The translations under genes and the position numbers were made by a program. A stretch of DNA of 64,000 bases, taken from assembly GCA_963790575.1 (NCBI GenBank), contig CAWBPD010000012.1:682001-746000 (forward strand). Direction: 5' to 3'. The DNA is from CAVTSA01 sp963790575. Lineage in GTDB: Bacteria; Chloroflexota; Dormibacteria; Dormibacterales; Dormibacteraceae. Below the pieces are notes generated by a model, which made no database searches, was not told where the DNA came from, and saw nothing but the letters and a program-made list of their open reading frames with translations. This document shows, one piece after another, positions 50,802-59,137 of the stretch. Each line of letters opens with the position of its first letter. Within the stretch, counting starts at the first letter, position 1.

Positions 50802-51704
50802 CGGGGAGTGTTCGCATCCGTGAGGTCGGCCCCCGCGACGGGCTGCAGAACGAGAGCAAGGTGCTGACACCCGAGGTGCGGGCGGAGCTGATCCAGCGCC
50901 TGGCCGCGACCGGCGTTCCCGAGATCGAGGCGGTCAGTTTCGTGCGGGCCGGATCTGGTGCCTGCGATGGGGGAGCCGGAGGCGGTGCTGGAGCTGGCCG
51001 GGGATCTGGGGCCGGGGGCGCCGGTGGTGTCGGGCCTGGTGTTGAACCAGCGCGGGTACGAGCGCGCGCTGGCGGCAGGTCTTCGGGACCTGCACTACGC
51101 GTTCCCCGTGACCGACACCTTCGCCCGGCGCAACCAGAACTCGACCACCGAGGCCGGGCTGACGCTGGCGCACGAGCTGGTCCGCCGCGCGCGCGCCGAC
51201 GGCGTCCACATCGACGTCGGCTTCATCTGCGCCTTCGGCTGTCCCTTCGAGGGACCGGTGCCGCCTTCGCGCGTGCTGGACCTGGCGGAGCGCCTGATGG
51301 AGGAGCCGCCCGACTCGGTCACGGTCGCCGACACCATCGGGGTCGGGGTCCCCACGCAGGCGAAGGCACTGGTGGAGGGCCTGCTGCCTTATGGGCGTCC
51401 GGTCGTGGTGCACCTCCACAACACCCGCAACACCGGTCTCGCCAACGCCTACGCCGCGGTCGAGGCGGGGGCGAGCGGCCTCGACGCCTCGGTCGGTGGC
51501 GCCGGCGGCTGCCCGTTCGCCCCTCGTGCCACCGGCAACGTGGCGACCGAGGATGTGGTCTACCTCCTCCGCGGGCTGGGGGTCGATAGCGGCATCTCAC
51601 TGGACGGGATGATCGAGACCGCGCACTGGCTGGAGTCGCAGTTGGGCAAGCAGCTCCCCTCGATGCTGGCCCGCGCCGGCGATTTCACTCCCCCGGTCGG
51701 CTAA
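50798..51704 (+). CDS. HMG-CoA lyase-like aldolase, single-base frameshift
   Basis: VRIREVGPRDGLQNESKVLTPEVRAELIQRLAATGVPEIEAVSFVR is the DRE-TIM start of HMGL-like lyases; the frame breaks near 50945-50952 (CGGGCCGGAT) and, with one base less, continues DLVPAMGEPEAVLELAGDLGPGAPVVSG to 51704. The metal HxH (VVHLHNTRN) and catalytic Cys in GGAGGCPFAPRATGNVATEDVVY are present. Intact length about 300. Paired with the CoA-transferase, it fits an acyl-CoA or leucine/methyl-branched acid route. Confidence 0.82.
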
Positions 51705-51722
51705 CTCTCCGAGAAACGGACC

Positions 51723-51783
51723 GTTGGTGCGCAGTGCACCAACACCCCGGTGTTGACGACCGGAAGGGCGGTTGGTGCACCAA
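51723..51783. repeat. Paired-palindrome module J at the intron boundary
   Basis: TTGGTGCGCAGTGCACCAA (51724-51742) matches module I's first palindrome except for one base. A second perfect palindrome TTGGTGCACCAA lies at 51772-51783, where the right arm is shortened relative to module I. The group II intron sequence begins immediately after it. Confidence 0.75.
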
Positions 51784-52185
51784 GAGCGCCGGGATAATCC
51801 GGCATGGAGCAAGGAATGAAGAAGTCCGACATCGAAGGAGTAGCGACCCACGATGGCCCCGAGCCATGCGCCGTGGTAGGCCGGCAACAGCGGCTAAGGC
51901 CCGAGACCGGTACCGCAAGGACCAAGGCGAAGTGTTGAGCAGGGGGCGTGCAGGCCGGGCTATACAGCCGCGAGAGCCAATAACCCTGGGGTGCCGACGA
52001 GTTTTTGGTGGCTTGGAAGGCAACATCGTGAGCAGCGTTAAGCGCGAGCTGCCCACGGACCCCACGCGGTCGAAGACCCTCGGCATGTACGCAAGCTCCA
52101 TGCGCGAGAACCGGGAGGGCCCGTTGTCGCCCGCCGATCGATCAGCGGCGGGCCGCTCAGAGGGGGGCTGAGGCCCAAGCAAGAG

Positions 52186-53730
52186 ATGCACGACAACGGG
52201 CAGTCGGACAGCCTCGTAGTACCTGCGACGCCGGCGAACAAAGCCGCGGGCGGGGACGCCCATACCCATGCGGTGGCGGAGTCGGTGGAGGGAAGGAGGC
52301 TGGCCAAGGGGAACACGGCAGGCCACGCACGCCCCGGACGCGGAGCCGGACCGGGTGTGTCACCGGGGCTTGTGCGTGTGCGCGAAGCGGCGTCCGGGAA
52401 TCGGACGCAACAGTTCACCGCGCTCCTCCACCACCTGACGCCGGACCTGCTGGGCGAGACCTATCGAGGGTTGAAGCCAAGAGCAGCGGCCGGGGTCGAC
52501 GGGGTGACCAAGGCAGCCTACGGGGAGAAGCTGGAGGGCAACCTTCAGCAGCTTCACGGGAGGGTGCACCGAGGGGCGTACCGAGCCCAACCCTCACGGA
52601 GGGTGTACATCCCCAAGGCCGACGGGCGGCAGCGGCCGCTCGGTATAGCCAGCCTGGAGGACAAGATCGTCCAGGGGGCGGTGGCTACGGTGTTGAGTGC
52701 CATCTACGAGGCGGACTTCTACGGTTTCTCCTACGGGTTCCGACCCGGACGCAGTCAGCACGATGCGCTGGATGCGCTGGCGGTGGGCCTGCAACGGAAG
52801 AAGGTGAACTGGGTGCTCGACGCCGACGTGGCGGACTTCTTCAACCACCTTGATCACGGGAAGTTGGAGGGGATGCTCGAGCACCGGATCGGGGATCGAC
52901 GAGTCCTCCGGCTGATCCAGAAATGGCTGAAGGCGGGGGTCATCGAAGATGGGAACTGGTCGGAGCTGAAGGCAGGGAGCCCGCAAGGGGCGACGATCTC
53001 GCCATTGTTGGCGAACATCTACCTGCACTATGTCTTCGACTGCTGGGCCGAAGAATGGAGACGCCGCGAGGCGACGGGCGACGTGCTCATCGTGCGCTAC
53101 GCGGATGACTTCATCGTGGGGTTCCAGCATCGTGAGGACGCGGAGCGCTTCCGCGCCGCACTGGCCGAGCGATTGGCCGAGTACGGGCTCGGGCTGAAGG
53201 CGGAGAAGACACGGCTGATCGAGTTCGGACGGTTCGCCGCCCGGAACCGAGAGGAGCGTGGCGCCGGCAAGCCGGAGACGTTCGACTTCCTGGGCTTCAC
53301 CCACATCTGTGGGGAGACCCCCAACGGGAAGTTCTACGTCAAGCGAATCACGAAGAAGCAGGCGATGCGGAAGAAGCTGCGGGAGGTCAAAGACCGCCTG
53401 CAGCGAATGATGCATGCCCCGGTTCCCGAGCAGTGGGTCTACCTGAAGCAGGTGGTGGAGGGGTACTACCGGTACTTCGCCGTCCCCGGCAACAGAACGG
53501 CCATGAACGACTTCCGGCACTGGCTGATCGCGATCTGGCGAAAGGTCTTGAGCCGCCGCAGCCAACGGGGGAACGTCCCCTGGGCGCGGATGGCGCGCCT
53601 GGCTTGGCGCATACCCACACCCCGCATCTTGCACCCGTATCCCTCTGCCCGCTACGACGCCAAACACCCGAGGCAGGAGCCCAGTGCGGTAGTTCCGCTC
53701 GCTGGGATCTGTGCGGGGGGCCGCCCGTAA
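52186..53730 (+). CDS. Group II intron reverse transcriptase/maturase
   Basis: 514 residues. RT0/RT1 region GLKPRAAAGVDGVTKAAYGEK, SRRVYIPKADGRQRPLGIASLEDKIVQ, GFSYGFRPGRS, the catalytic VRYADDFIVGF (around residue 305), and LGFTHICG form the fingers-palm; the C-terminal maturase domain follows (QRMMHAPVPEQWVYLKQVVEGYYRYFAVPGN). No HNH endonuclease domain is seen, so mobility would rely on other nicks. The reading frame runs into domain V and VI of the intron RNA; it ends AGGRP at 53730. Confidence 0.93.
   Translation: MHDNGQSDSLVVPATPANKAAGGDAHTHAVAESVEGRRLAKGNTAGHARPGRGAGPGVSPGLVRVREAASGNRTQQFTALLHHLTPDLLGETYRGLKPRAAAGVDGVTKAAYGEKLEGNLQQLHGRVHRGAYRAQPSRRVYIPKADGRQRPLGIASLEDKIVQGAVATVLSAIYEADFYGFSYGFRPGRSQHDALDALAVGLQRKKVNWVLDADVADFFNHLDHGKLEGMLEHRIGDRRVLRLIQKWLKAGVIEDGNWSELKAGSPQGATISPLLANIYLHYVFDCWAEEWRRREATGDVLIVRYADDFIVGFQHREDAERFRAALAERLAEYGLGLKAEKTRLIEFGRFAARNREERGAGKPETFDFLGFTHICGETPNGKFYVKRITKKQAMRKKLREVKDRLQRMMHAPVPEQWVYLKQVVEGYYRYFAVPGNRTAMNDFRHWLIAIWRKVLSRRSQRGNVPWARMARLAWRIPTPRILHPYPSARYDAKHPRQEPSAVVPLAGICAGGRP
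53677..53710 (+). ncRNA. Group II intron domain V
   Basis: 34 nt from GAGCCCAGTGCGG to TGGGATCT. GAGCCCAG pairs with CTGGGATC (with the G-U typical of the catalytic AGC triad), a TC bulge interrupts the stem, and GCGG/CCGC closes the distal loop (TAGT). This is the active-site hairpin of the ribozyme. Domain VI follows as GGCCGCCC-GTAA-GGGCGGTTCC with a 3' CTACC segment. Confidence 0.82.
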
Positions 53731-53791
53731 GGGCGGTTCCTACCGCGACCGGCCCTTTGAGCTGCCTGTGGGGACCAGCGCGGCGTGACAG

Positions 53792-54319
53792 CTATTCGGT
53801 CAGCACCAGCCACTGCCGGCCGTCGATGAGCTCCCGGGTCGCGTCCAGGTGGCCGGCGTGGGTCGCGGTCTCCGTGATCACGTGCATCAGCAGCTCGCGG
53901 AGGTTGTCCAGGTGGAACTGGGGCGGAAAGAGGTCGGGCCAGGCCTTCGGCGGGTCTTCAAGCGACGAGGCCGCGATGATGGCATCCGCGCGCGCGATCT
54001 CCTCGCGATAGCGCTCGAGGACCGCCTGCGGGTCGACGTCTGCCGGTACCAGCCAGGCGTCATTTCCGGACTCCGCGATCTCCTCCGGCGTGAGCTCCTC
54101 GCCCGCGAACACCTGCCGGAACCACCACCGCTCGACGTCCAGCGCCAGGTGATTGATGAGGCCCACACAGTTCCAGCGCGAGGGCAGGATCGGCCGTGTC
54201 AACTGCTCGTCAGTGAGTCCCTCGACCGCGCCCAGGACGTGCCTGCGCTGGGAGTTGAGCGCGCCCCGCAGGGCCTCCGTTTCGTTCAAGAAGCCTCCTT
54301 CGATAGGACTGAACCGCAT
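53792..54319 (-). CDS. DinB/DUF664 family protein
   Basis: 175 residues. Four-helix DinB-like protein: LNSQRRHVLGAVEGLTDEQLTRPILPSRWNCVGLINHLALDVERWWFRQ supplies the first His metal ligand (LINHLA), and LMHVITETATHAGHLDATRELIDGRQW carries the later His pair (HVI...HAGH). DUF664-type members in actinobacteria include mycothiol-dependent transferases. Start ATG 54319 is the first in frame. Confidence 0.85.
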   Translation of the reverse strand: MRFSPIEGGFLNETEALRGALNSQRRHVLGAVEGLTDEQLTRPILPSRWNCVGLINHLALDVERWWFRQVFAGEELTPEEIAESGNDAWLVPADVDPQAVLERYREEIARADAIIAASSLEDPPKAWPDLFPPQFHLDNLRELLMHVITETATHAGHLDATRELIDGRQWLVLTE

Positions 54320-54479
54320 GATCCCCAGTCACTGGCTGACCCGCGTCGCGTTAGCCGGGACCGATGCAGTTCCAGTCGTCGAGCAACCGTACGCCGGCGT
54401 CAAGCGGCAACGCCACCTCGCTGGTCAGCGGCCGCATTGAGGACGGCGAGCAATTGACCGTGGGATAGGGGTCCCGTAC

Positions 54480-54850
54480 ATTTCACGACCATTGTGTCCG
54501 AGGGGGGTGGCAGCAGCACGTGTCTGGGGGTGTCCCCTGATCGTGTGCGGCGGCTTCGCCCCACCGGCACCGTCCCTTTCAAGCTCTTCGACCCTGACGA
54601 CACCACCTGCTCCGGCACCGCGGTGTTCACATCCACTACGACGCTAGGCGACCTGACCGTGACATCTAGGCCCTTTACCACCACCACGTCGGTATCCACG
54701 GTGGCCACCTACGACGGTGATCCGAACAACAACCCCATCAGCTCCGGCTGCGACATCGAGCAGGTGCCCATCACCACCGCCATGCCAGGCGTCGTACCGG
54801 ACGAGGCACCGCGGGCCTGTCGGCGCAACCCTGGTCGGCGTCGCGCGCGG
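54480..54850 (+). pseudogene. Ig-like repeat fragment of a cell-surface protein
   Basis: Reads GTVPFKLFDPDDTTCSGTAVFTSTTTLGDLTVTSRPFTTTTSVSTVATYDGDPNNNPISSGCDIEQVPIT, the Ig-like bacterial surface repeat (typically TGTVTFTLF...C.GTAVFTST...YSGD..N..VSG.C). Neither a signal peptide nor an anchor is present in frame, and the frame ends in Arg-rich non-repeat sequence. I read it as the upstream part of a decayed surface protein whose LPxTG end lies at 56740-57483. Confidence 0.55.
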
Positions 54851-54852
54851 CC

Positions 54853-56028
54853 TCAGTCGTCGAGCGCGGCGTAGGTAGCCGTCGCCAGGTCCCGCATGTC
54901 GGGTGGCGAGGAGGGCCCGTCCATCATCCGGTGCGTGAGCAGGATGTCCACTGAGTCCCGGGCGGGATCGGCGTAGACGGCGCACCCGCTGCCCCCCGTC
55001 CACCCGTAGCGCCCAACCGCGCTCCCGATGCCAGTCTTGCGAAGCTCGACGCTGCAGCCGAAGGTCCATCCCAGGTCAGGTCCGAGCGGCATCCCCTGAG
55101 CCGGCAGCAGCTGATTCGTTTGCATCAGCTCCACCGAGCTGCGGGACAGCAGCCGCTCGCCACCGGCACGCCCGCCCTGAAGGAACATGCGCTGGAACCG
55201 GTGCAGGTCGTCAGCGGTGGAGACCAGTCCACCGCCTCCCGACTCGAAAACCGGCGGCCGGCCGAAGTGGCCCCTCAGCTCATCGGCAACCACCAGACCG
55301 CTCTGATCCGGGTCGTGGCGGTACTGAGGCCCGAAGCGGTCGAGCTTCTCCGGTGGCACGAAGAAGGCGGTGTCGTGCATGCCCAGCGGATCGAAGATCC
55401 GTTCCCGCAGGAAGCGGCTGAAGGGAGCGCCTGTTACGCGCGCCACCACGATGCCGGCGATGTCGAGACCATGGTGGTACATCCAGCCCTCGCCCGGCTG
55501 GTGGCCCATCGGCAGCGTCCCCAGGCGGCGCAGCCACTCGTCGGAAGCAAAGCGGGGCGGGTTGGGCCCGGGCGCCACCTCGAGCTCGGCCATCTTCGCC
55601 ATCAGCGGGCTTCCCCAGTGCCCGAAATCGAAGCCATACCCGCACCCGAAATCGAGCAGGTCGCGGGTCGTGAGGGGCCGCTTCGCGGGAACCACCGCGT
55701 CCACGGGGCCCGCGCGGTCGCGTATGACCTGTGCCGGGCTCAGCTCAGGCAGCCACTGGGTAAGAGGGTCGTCGAGACGGAGCCGGCTCTCTTCGAGCAG
55801 CATCATCACCGCCGCCGCGGCGATCGGCTTGGTGGCCGACGCGATGCGGAAGATCGCGTCGCGGCGTGCCGGCGCCTCCTCCCCCAGGATGCGTGTGCCC
55901 AGTGCCTCGACATGAGTCTCGCCGCGGCGGCTGACCAGGGCCACCAACCCGGGCAGGTAGCCCGACTCGACGTGACGGGACATGATCTCATGCAACCGGG
56001 CCAATCCAGACGGGGTGAAAGCGCTCAC
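54853..56028 (-). CDS. Beta-lactamase/esterase-family serine hydrolase
   Basis: About 391 residues from GTG 56028 (AAAGGAG 8 nt before it). Class C-like serine hydrolase fold: SxxK motif in FRIASATKPIAAAAVMML, YxN-region GYGFDFGHWG, and a late GWTGGSGCAVYADPARDSV similar to the KTG/HTG box. Members are esterases, EstB-like enzymes or peptidases more often than true beta-lactamases. Divergent from TetR across two matching operator sites, so it is the likely regulated target. Confidence 0.88.
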   Translation of the reverse strand: MSAFTPSGLARLHEIMSRHVESGYLPGLVALVSRRGETHVEALGTRILGEEAPARRDAIFRIASATKPIAAAAVMMLLEESRLRLDDPLTQWLPELSPAQVIRDRAGPVDAVVPAKRPLTTRDLLDFGCGYGFDFGHWGSPLMAKMAELEVAPGPNPPRFASDEWLRRLGTLPMGHQPGEGWMYHHGLDIAGIVVARVTGAPFSRFLRERIFDPLGMHDTAFFVPPEKLDRFGPQYRHDPDQSGLVVADELRGHFGRPPVFESGGGGLVSTADDLHRFQRMFLQGGRAGGERLLSRSSVELMQTNQLLPAQGMPLGPDLGWTFGCSVELRKTGIGSAVGRYGWTGGSGCAVYADPARDSVDILLTHRMMDGPSSPPDMRDLATATYAALDD

Positions 56029-56064
56029 TGTGGCCACTCCTTTCGCGGATGGGGTTCGAGCAAT

Positions 56065-56120
56065 GTGGACAATGTATACATCCTGTCCGTTCCGCGTCGC
56101 ATAATGTGAACAGTGTCCAC
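56065..56120. promoter_or_regulatory. Two TetR operator copies in the divergent promoter
   Basis: Site 1 GTGGACAATGTATAC (56065-56079) and site 2 GTGAACAGTGTCCAC (56106-56120, overlapping the TetR start) share the pattern GTGnACAnTGTnnAC flanked by AATG and C. Site 2 is a palindrome except for one position. A third copy lies at 59088-59102. Confidence 0.7.
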
Positions 56121-56736
56121 TGGAACGGCCGCGGCGCGGACCACCTACCGCCATGGGGACCTGCGCCGGGCCCTGATCGCGGCAGGCCTCGAGATGGCCC
56201 GAGAGGGGGGTCCGGATGCGATCGTGCTGCGGGAAGCGACGCGGCGCGCCGGGGTGGCTCCCAACGCCGCCTACCGGCACTTCAAGGACCGCCGCGCCCT
56301 GCAGTCGGCGGTGTCGACCGCGGCTCGCGGAGTGGTGGCTGCCGCCATGACGGACGAGCAGCGCCAGCTTGCCCCGGCGGACGATCCGCAGCAGGCCGCT
56401 CGCGAGCACATGCTCGCGGTCGGGGTCGCCTACCTCCGCTTCGCCCAGTCCGAGCCGGGGTGGTTCCGAACCGCGTTCACCGTGCCCGCGTCCCTGTCGG
56501 AGCCGACCGCGGAGGGCGACCGGAGTCCGTTCGCCGTGCTGGCCGAGGCGCTGGACCGGATGGTGGAGGTGGGGGCCCTCCCGCTGGAGCGCCGCGCGGG
56601 AGCTGAGTTCGCGGCCTGGTCATCCGTGCACGGCTTCGCCATGCTGGTGTTGGAGGGTCCGCTGCGGGCGCTGGACCCGGACCAGCGACGCTTCGCAGCC
56701 CAGTGCGTGCTGGCGATGGTCGAGCGGGGACTCTGA
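56113..56736 (+). CDS. TetR/AcrR-family regulator
   Basis: 207 residues. RHGDLRRALIAAGLEMAREGGPDAIVLREATRRAGVAPNAAYRHFKDRRALQSAVS is the TetR DNA-binding domain; the C-terminal part (AFAQSEPGWFRTAF-like YLRFAQSEPGWFRTAFTVPASLS) resembles the TetR_C WHG family. GTG start overlaps operator site 2, so autoregulation is expected. Confidence 0.9.
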   Translation: MSTGTAAARTTYRHGDLRRALIAAGLEMAREGGPDAIVLREATRRAGVAPNAAYRHFKDRRALQSAVSTAARGVVAAAMTDEQRQLAPADDPQQAAREHMLAVGVAYLRFAQSEPGWFRTAFTVPASLSEPTAEGDRSPFAVLAEALDRMVEVGALPLERRAGAEFAAWSSVHGFAMLVLEGPLRALDPDQRRFAAQCVLAMVERGL

Positions 56737-56739
56737 GGA

Positions 56740-57483
56740 GCCCTTCCCTCCGGTCGTGGTCAATGCCTGGGCCTCGGGGGCCATGCCTGCGCCAGTGCCA
56801 ACAAGATGTGAATCCGGCGCAATGCGGGTCCAAATGGGGGTGCGGCCACCGCCCGATCGGCATCGGGGATCGCCAACATCTTCAACACCGGTCCCCGCGG
56901 GCTCCCCGTGCCAGGTGACCGAAATCAATGACGGGGAGACGAGTGTTGTCCCGGTGACGGTGACCGGTGGCTCCCAAGACGGTCGCGGTGGGCGCGGCAC
57001 AGACGGGCGTGGTGAGCGTGCTCGACGCGTATCGCGATTCGTCGGGTTCCATCAAGGTCACCAAGACCATCGCGGGTTCCGGCGCAGGGAGCCAGGGCCT
57101 GCTCGTGTGGGGCAGCGAGTGGCACCGCGCCCCTTCACGACACACCGACCATCGCTGCGCATGGAACGGTGACCTACACGGTGACGGGGACGGTGCCCTC
57201 CGGCACCACCGGTACGCTGACGAACACCGCTACCCTGACCGCGCCGCCGAGGGTGAACGATCGCGGTGGATGCGACCCCTGCGAAGCCATCAACGAGAAC
57301 CCAGCGGCGCCGCCACCGATACCCGGTCTGCCCGACACCGGCGCGCCGCTTGGAGGATCTGGGCCGGGCGCGAGCGGGCCTATGACGCTGGCCCTGCTTC
57401 TCCTGGACGCCCTGGGCGTGGTCGGACTGGTCGGCGCGGCGATCGTCCGGCGGCGCCGGTTGAGGCGCCGCCACGGCGACTGA
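56740..57483 (+). pseudogene. Frameshifted remnant of an LPxTG-anchored surface protein
   Basis: Three frames carry consecutive parts of one surface protein: CQVTEINDGETSVVPVTVTGG (near 56910-56970), KTVAVGAAQTGVVSVLDAYRDSSGSIKVTKTIAGSGAGSQG (from about 56970), and TYTVTGTVPSGTTGTLTNTATLTAPPRVNDRGG...LPDTGAP then a hydrophobic helix and RRRRLRRRHGD (57169-57483). These are the adhesin repeat, DUF11-like repeat and sortase motif with membrane tail. The frame changes make a full product impossible as the sequence stands. At least two indels are needed. Confidence 0.65.
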
Positions 57484-57501
57484 CCCGGCCTGGCCGCGCT
57501 T

Positions 57502-58321
57502 CTACCTGCGAACCGGGGTACGGGTCACGAATTCCTCCCGAGCCGGTATCAGCACGTCCGGGTGAACCTCGTGGGTCTGGTCGGGAAGCGCGCGCAGGGT
57601 GCTGCGGAAGCAGCGCCGCCAGCGTCTCCGCCGTCGGCTTCATGAACGGGAAGCTGCCGGTTCCATAGAGGACCAGGGTCGGGCCGTCACCTGCTTTGCG
57701 ATCTCGCGCGGGATCGCATTCAAGGTGGCCAGGAGTTCGGTGTGGTCGTAGTGCAGGGTACGGGCGACCGCTTCCAGATCCGCAAGGAAGGGCTCACCGC
57801 GCGCGGCGGCGATCTGCTCGGACGGAATTCCGATGTGCGCCATGAAAAGCGCGGCGTCGCCCCACGCCCCTGAGCGGAGAGCTGACTCCAGCGGCGAAAG
57901 TAGGTCCGGAACGCCGCGCGCCCGCCTCGCCAGCATCGTTGTAGGGAGCCTCGTACCGCATTAGGTGGGTGAGCTGGTCACCCGGTGTGGCCACGTCCGT
58001 AGGGCCGGCGCCGCACCCGAGGAGTCCCCGTAGAGGGCGCCGCGCCCGCCGACCACGTCCAGCACGGCCGCGATGCCCTCGGTCTCCCGGTCCGCCGCGT
58101 AGGGCTCAGTGTCGCCGCTGTCCCCGCGGCCGCGACGGTCGTAAATGACCACCGCGCGCCGCCTGGCCAGCGTGTCGAACAGGGCTGCCTTGGAACGTGA
58201 GCGGCGGAGCGTGAAGGCGCCGTCGGCCAGGATCGCCGGCGGCGCCCCCTCGCCCCTCGCGCCCCCGCTCGTAGACGATCGGGGTGTGGTCTGCGGAGGG
58301 CGTGGTCTCGGTGCCGCTCAA
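57502..58321 (-). pseudogene. Alpha/beta-hydrolase gene with multiple frameshifts
   Basis: In order on the minus strand: SADHTPIVYERG, EGAPPAILADGAFTLRRSRSKAALFDTLARRRAVVIYDRRGRGDSGDTEPY, LYGDSSGAAPALR (nucleophile), HLMRYEAPYNDAGEAGAR, ALFMAHIGIPSEQIAAARGEPF, GPTLVLYGTGSFPFMKPTAETLAALL and LPDQTHEVHPDVLIPAREEFVTR (catalytic His). These need about five frame changes to link, so this is a decayed or badly read gene. A TTG at 58321 overlapping the DUF899 stop is the likely original start. Confidence 0.65.
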
Positions 58322-59064
58322 GCAGTCGTGCCCTCCGGCATCGGCCGAGCCACCCCGCTCGGATCGGGAGCGAGGGCGGCGCCGCGGCCCTTGGGCTCCT
58401 CCCACTCCTCCTGCCGGCCCAGCGCGGTCAGGTCCATGAAGTAGTAGGAGCCGCCGGTCTGCTCGGTGCCGCGGGCGTACGTCGAGTAGGTGTGGAAGAC
58501 GCGATCGCCGTCGCGGAGGAAGCAGCTGATCCCTGGAGCTTCCGTCTGGGTGCCGACGGGGGCACCGCCGATCTCGCGGTAGTTGTACTCGACAACGGGC
58601 CTGTCAGGGTCGAAGGTGACACCGTAGTCGACGTTGAAGTCGCTGCCGTACGAGGAATAGAAGGGGAACGTCCAGCCGTGCTTGGCCTTGTACGCCTCGA
58701 TCTTGGCCAGCGGCGCGCGCGCGACCGTGACCAGCGTGGTGTCGCGGTTGGCGAGGTGCTCGTGCAGCTGAGGGGACCGCTCGTCGGCGGCGGCGGTGCA
58801 GCTGGGGCAGCCCTCGTCCCAGTCGGGGTGGAACATGAAGTGGACGACGATCAGCTGGTGCCGGCCCTTGAAGAGGTCGCGCAGTGTCAGACTGTCGCCC
58901 TCGGGGCCGCTGAACCGATAGTCCTTGGTGACCTCCACCATGGGCAGAGTGCGGCGCTCGGTGTTGAGGGCGTCGCGGGCGCGGGTGGCCGCCTTTTCCT
59001 TCTGGAGCAGCGCACGGCGAGCTTCGAGCCACTTCTCCTCGCTGACGATCGCAGGTAGTGCCAT
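58318..59064 (-). CDS. DUF899 thioredoxin-fold protein
   Basis: 248 residues from ATG 59064. The sequence LRDLFKGRHQLIVVHFMFHPDWDEGCPSCTAAADERS carries the CxxC of the thioredoxin-like DUF899 family (CPSC), followed by FPFYSSYGSDFNVDYGVTFDPDRPVVEYNYRE and SCFLRDGDRVFHTYSTYARGTEQ. Members may be peroxidase- or disulfide-type proteins; the exact activity is unknown. A TetR operator copy sits 24 bp upstream. Confidence 0.88.
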   Translation of the reverse strand: MALPAIVSEEKWLEARRALLQKEKAATRARDALNTERRTLPMVEVTKDYRFSGPEGDSLTLRDLFKGRHQLIVVHFMFHPDWDEGCPSCTAAADERSPQLHEHLANRDTTLVTVARAPLAKIEAYKAKHGWTFPFYSSYGSDFNVDYGVTFDPDRPVVEYNYREIGGAPVGTQTEAPGISCFLRDGDRVFHTYSTYARGTEQTGGSYYFMDLTALGRQEEWEEPKGRGAALAPDPSGVARPMPEGTTA

Positions 59065-59087
59065 AGGGGCAATCCTAACACTCCAAT

Positions 59088-59102
59088 GTGAACGATGTCC
59101 AC
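59088..59102 (-). promoter_or_regulatory. Third TetR operator copy
   Basis: GTGAACGATGTCCAC (59088-59102), flanked by AATG and ATCC like the sites at 56065 and 56106. It lies just upstream of the DUF899 start, so the TetR at 56113 probably also controls this gene. Confidence 0.65.
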
Positions 59103-59137
59103 ATCCTCCGCCGTGCTCCTCACCCACGGGGCTAGAC

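Larger units (their letters stand above)
51784..53745 (+). mobile_element. Group II intron (retroelement) with reverse transcriptase-maturase
   Basis: A structured non-coding lead (51784 to 52185) begins GAGCGCCGGGATAATCCGG, close to the GUGYG start of group II introns, and is followed by an RT-maturase gene and a recognisable domain V and VI at the 3' side (53677-53745). The 5' base is G-A rather than G-U, so the exact boundaries are approximate. The 3' end is placed near 53745 by the last bases of domain VI (CTACCGCGAC). It sits right beside palindrome module J, in keeping with the known taste of some bacterial introns for hairpin targets. Confidence 0.85.
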
